A stretch of DNA of 22,107 nt from an uncultured Verrucomicrobiales bacterium (GTDB taxonomy: Bacteria > Verrucomicrobiota > Verrucomicrobiia > Verrucomicrobiales > Akkermansiaceae), in assembly GCA_937901085.1 (NCBI GenBank), contig CALCHQ010000057.1, forward strand, positions 1-22,107. Reading direction: 5' to 3'. Shown piece by piece: positions 20,402 through 22,107 of the stretch. Within the stretch, counting starts at the first letter, position 1, and each line of letters begins with the position of its first letter. Position numbers and translations under genes: made by a program. Below the pieces are notes generated by a model. The model saw nothing but the letters and a program-made list of their open reading frames with translations, was not told the origin of the DNA and ran no database searches.

Positions 20402-21655
20402 TCAGAATTCGGGCATTTCGCGCAGCCCCGGCACGCGCGGGGCTGCGGTGGCCGGGGTAGCGGCACCGGGCTGGATGACCGGGGCGGCAGCTTCCTCGAT
20501 GGTGACGCTGGGGCGGGCGTCCTTGGCTGCGGCTGCTTCCGCTGCGGTGGCGGTATCAAGGGCGGCCTGCAGCTTCATGTCCGGGTTGCCGCCGTAGAGA
20601 ATGCGGCTGTCTTTGCCGATGAGGACGGTTGTGGGCAGCTGGCCGATGCGGTAGGTACGGGCTGCCTGCGCCTGCGCATCGTCACAGAAACTATGTTCAA
20701 TGCCCAGTTCTTCGAGTGCCTGCTGTTGTTCTTCCGGGGTGGCGTGGGGCATGATGGGGTGAATCTCCAGGCCTGGGTACTGCGCCTGGAGTCTGGCGGC
20801 ATCGCGCAGCATGGCGGTGCCTCTGGGCTCGGCGGGTGACCAGAAGAGCAGGAGGTTGAGCTTGCCGGTGAGGGGCAGGGTATGGGCTATGCCCTGCGTG
20901 TCCTTGAGCTTGAGTTGCGGGGCAACGCAGCCGGGGCTGAGATGGCGCAGGAAGTAGGCTTGCTCCATAGCGACTTCGGTGAGCGGCTGCTTGCCGAAGC
21001 TCGTGTCCTTGCCGGAGAGCAGGATGGACTGCTTGAGATAGTACAGGCGTTTGGCTCGTGCCATGGCATCGCTTCCTTCCACGCTGCTGACCATGGGGTT
21101 GTTGAGCATGAGGCTCATGCCCAGCGCGGCGCAGGCGCGGGCATCCTTGTGCTGGTTGCGCTGGTAGATTTTCTGCAGCAGTTCATATTCGCGTATGCTG
21201 GAGGTGGCCGAGATGCTGGGGCAGATGGCACCGATGCCGGGGGCGTTGAAATGCACGCGCACCAGGGAATCCATGATGGCGTTGCCGAAGTAGGTGAGCT
21301 GAGCCTGTTCCTCGTCGGTGAACGCGGCGGTGAAGGCCTGCTGGTGTTCCAGAATCCACACAATGCCGGGGAGGGCCCAGGCTTTTTCGAATTCAAAGGT
21401 GGGGATGCTGCCTTTGCCCTTGGGATTGCGGCGGCTGCCGGTGCGACCGCTCATAGACTGCCAGAGCTGCGGGGCGATGTCGCGTGCGTTGGGCGCGGTA
21501 AGTGCCTCGCGGGCTTCGTCTGACGGGGCTTCCTTCAGGGCCGTTTCGTAGGCACTCACCTGCTGCTGCCAGGTTTGCAGCGCCTGGTTCATGGCTTCTT
21601 CTGTGGCGCTGGCGGAAAAGCTGAGCAGGCAGAGGGCGGCGGCGGTTTTCTTCAT
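20402..21655 (-). CDS. Exported thioredoxin-fold protein lacking the CxxC cysteines
   Basis: This 417-residue protein starts with a signal peptide (MKKTAAALCLLSFSASAT). Residues 20-240 are a mainly helical region without a known motif. Residues about 243-357 match the TlpA/redoxin type of thioredoxin fold: VAPQLKLKDTQG, LNLLLFWSPAEPRG, YRIGQLPTTVLIGKDSRILYGG, with the cis-proline at P341. Where active members have WCxxC, this one reads W272-S-P-A-E-P, so neither redox cysteine is present. The C-terminal 60 residues are Ala/Pro-rich. Disulfide exchange is unlikely through the normal site; a binding or chaperone role is more plausible (inference). The -10 box (21663-21668) ends 7 bases before the ATG at 21655, so in-frame ATGs at 21664 and above are excluded and the mRNA would be almost leaderless. 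Confidence 0.82.
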   Translation of the reverse strand: MKKTAAALCLLSFSASATEEAMNQALQTWQQQVSAYETALKEAPSDEAREALTAPNARDIAPQLWQSMSGRTGSRRNPKGKGSIPTFEFEKAWALPGIVWILEHQQAFTAAFTDEEQAQLTYFGNAIMDSLVRVHFNAPGIGAICPSISATSSIREYELLQKIYQRNQHKDARACAALGMSLMLNNPMVSSVEGSDAMARAKRLYYLKQSILLSGKDTSFGKQPLTEVAMEQAYFLRHLSPGCVAPQLKLKDTQGIAHTLPLTGKLNLLLFWSPAEPRGTAMLRDAARLQAQYPGLEIHPIMPHATPEEQQQALEELGIEHSFCDDAQAQAARTYRIGQLPTTVLIGKDSRILYGGNPDMKLQAALDTATAAEAAAAKDARPSVTIEEAAAPVIQPGAATPATAAPRVPGLREMPEF

Positions 21656-21662
21656 GTCCGGC

Positions 21663-21692
21663 ATTATAAAACAGGTGGACTCCCGCATGCAA
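21663..21692 (-). promoter_or_regulatory. Promoter of the thioredoxin-like gene
   Basis: On the minus strand, TTGCAT (21687-21692), 18 bases, and a perfect TATAAT (21663-21668). The predicted transcription start coincides with or immediately precedes the ATG at 21655. Confidence 0.75.
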
Positions 21693-21732
21693 GAGGAAAA
21701 AAGGTCAACAGATGACTCAGGTGGAACGAGCA

Positions 21733-21763
21733 GCCCCGCCGGGCTTTTCTGCACCGGCGGGGC
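21733..21763 (-). terminator. Hairpin after trpB
   Basis: GCCCCGCCGG/CCGGCGGGGC (21754-21763 with 21733-21742) forms a 10-bp GC stem with an 11-base loop, 26 bases past the trpB stop. No T-run follows on the minus strand, so termination may be Rho-assisted or the hairpin may only stabilise the mRNA end. Confidence 0.6.
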
Positions 21764-21789
21764 ATGGAATCTGTCTGGTGGCGGGGGCT

Positions 21790-22107
21790 TCAGAACTTGT
21801 GTTCGTCGCCATAGCCGAAGTGTTCGGCAATGTAGTCCACGTCCTTGTCGCCACGGCCGGAGCAGTTGGCCAGAATGGAGCCGCGGCGCAATTCCTTTGC
21901 CTTGCGGATGGCGAAGGCAATAGCGTGGGAGCTTTCCAGGGCGGGGATGATGCCTTCGTAGCGGCAGAGCTTGAAGAAAGCGTCCACGGCTTCCTCGTCG
22001 CTCACGGTTTCGTACTTCACGCGGCCGATGTCGTGCAGGAAAGCGTGTTCGGGGCCCACGGAGGGGTAGTCCAGACCGCTGGCTACGGAGTATACCGGGC
22101 CGGGTTC
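21790..22107 (-). CDS. trpB: Tryptophan synthase beta subunit, C-terminal part (truncated by window edge)
   Basis: Only the last 105 residues are present; the gene continues beyond 22107. The visible sequence matches the end of TrpB: ASGLDYPSVGPEHAFL, GRVKYETVSDEEAVDAF, EGIIPALESSHAIAFA, and the phosphate-proximal CSGRGDKD near the end. ESSHA includes the glutamate of the PLP ring environment. The enzyme condenses indole and serine to tryptophan with TrpA. The active-site lysine lies outside the window. The protein ends YGDEHKF. It is followed by a GC-rich hairpin. Confidence 0.95.
   Translation of the reverse strand, partial: EPGPVYSVASGLDYPSVGPEHAFLHDIGRVKYETVSDEEAVDAFFKLCRYEGIIPALESSHAIAFAIRKAKELRRGSILANCSGRGDKDVDYIAEHFGYGDEHKF

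Noticed and set aside
1..22107. CRISPR array, prophage or defence island
   Set aside because: There are no regularly spaced repeats, Cas genes, integrase or phage structural genes. The tRNA genes have no attachment-site duplication that I can see in the window.

Overview
The window looks like a chromosomal segment of a GC-rich Gram-negative bacterium of the Verrucomicrobiota, most likely Akkermansia or a close relative. The pointers are a secreted protein with a C-terminal PEP-CTERM signal (VPEPTTA, hydrophobic stretch, Arg-rich tail), a PPi-type phosphofructokinase, RNase HIII, few Shine-Dalgarno sequences, and promoters with TTGCA/TTGAC-like -35 boxes very close to start codons. The organism call is inference from content; no database was consulted.

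Layout. 1-133: tRNA-Val(CAC) and its promoter (minus). 328-3180: an anchored Sel1-repeat protein, then an acyl-CoA/acyl-ACP synthetase-like AMP-forming enzyme (plus). 3213-4009: adenylate kinase with its terminator. 4023-5450: a PEP-CTERM protein gene (minus) lying between two 154-bp inverted repeats about 90% identical. The right repeat carries the leftover 3' end of a second PEP-CTERM-type gene and supplies the -35 box of the next gene. 5428-9297: an apparent two-gene operon for exported proteins, one of unknown function and one with two transglutaminase-like domains. 9305-9642: a small AP2-like protein whose promoter sits inside an inverted repeat. 9694-11129: PPi-dependent phosphofructokinase (minus). 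11200-11389: tRNA-Ser(GGA) with promoter and terminator (minus). 11422-12369: RNase HIII (minus). 12442-12868: HU-family protein (plus).

12915-19966 is a complete histidine biosynthesis operon in the order hisG-hisDC-hisB-hisH-hisA-hisF-hisIE, the classical enterobacterial GDCBHAFI order. hisD and hisC are fused into one reading frame, hisB has both the phosphatase and dehydratase domains, and hisI and hisE are fused. The genes are almost contiguous (gaps of 1 to 19 bases, one 8-base overlap), and together they encode all steps from PRPP and ATP to histidine.

19978-21692 holds a two-gene minus-strand unit: an exported thioredoxin-fold protein without the CxxC cysteines and a 138-residue protein of unknown function. 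The window ends inside trpB (tryptophan synthase beta, minus strand, 3' part only).

The best candidates for new biology are the inverted-repeat-flanked PEP-CTERM cassette, the exported transglutaminase-like pair, the HisD-HisC fusion, the self-contained AP2-like gene with its palindromic promoter, and the run of near-leaderless promoters. No CRISPR array, transposase, phage gene or obvious defence system was seen.
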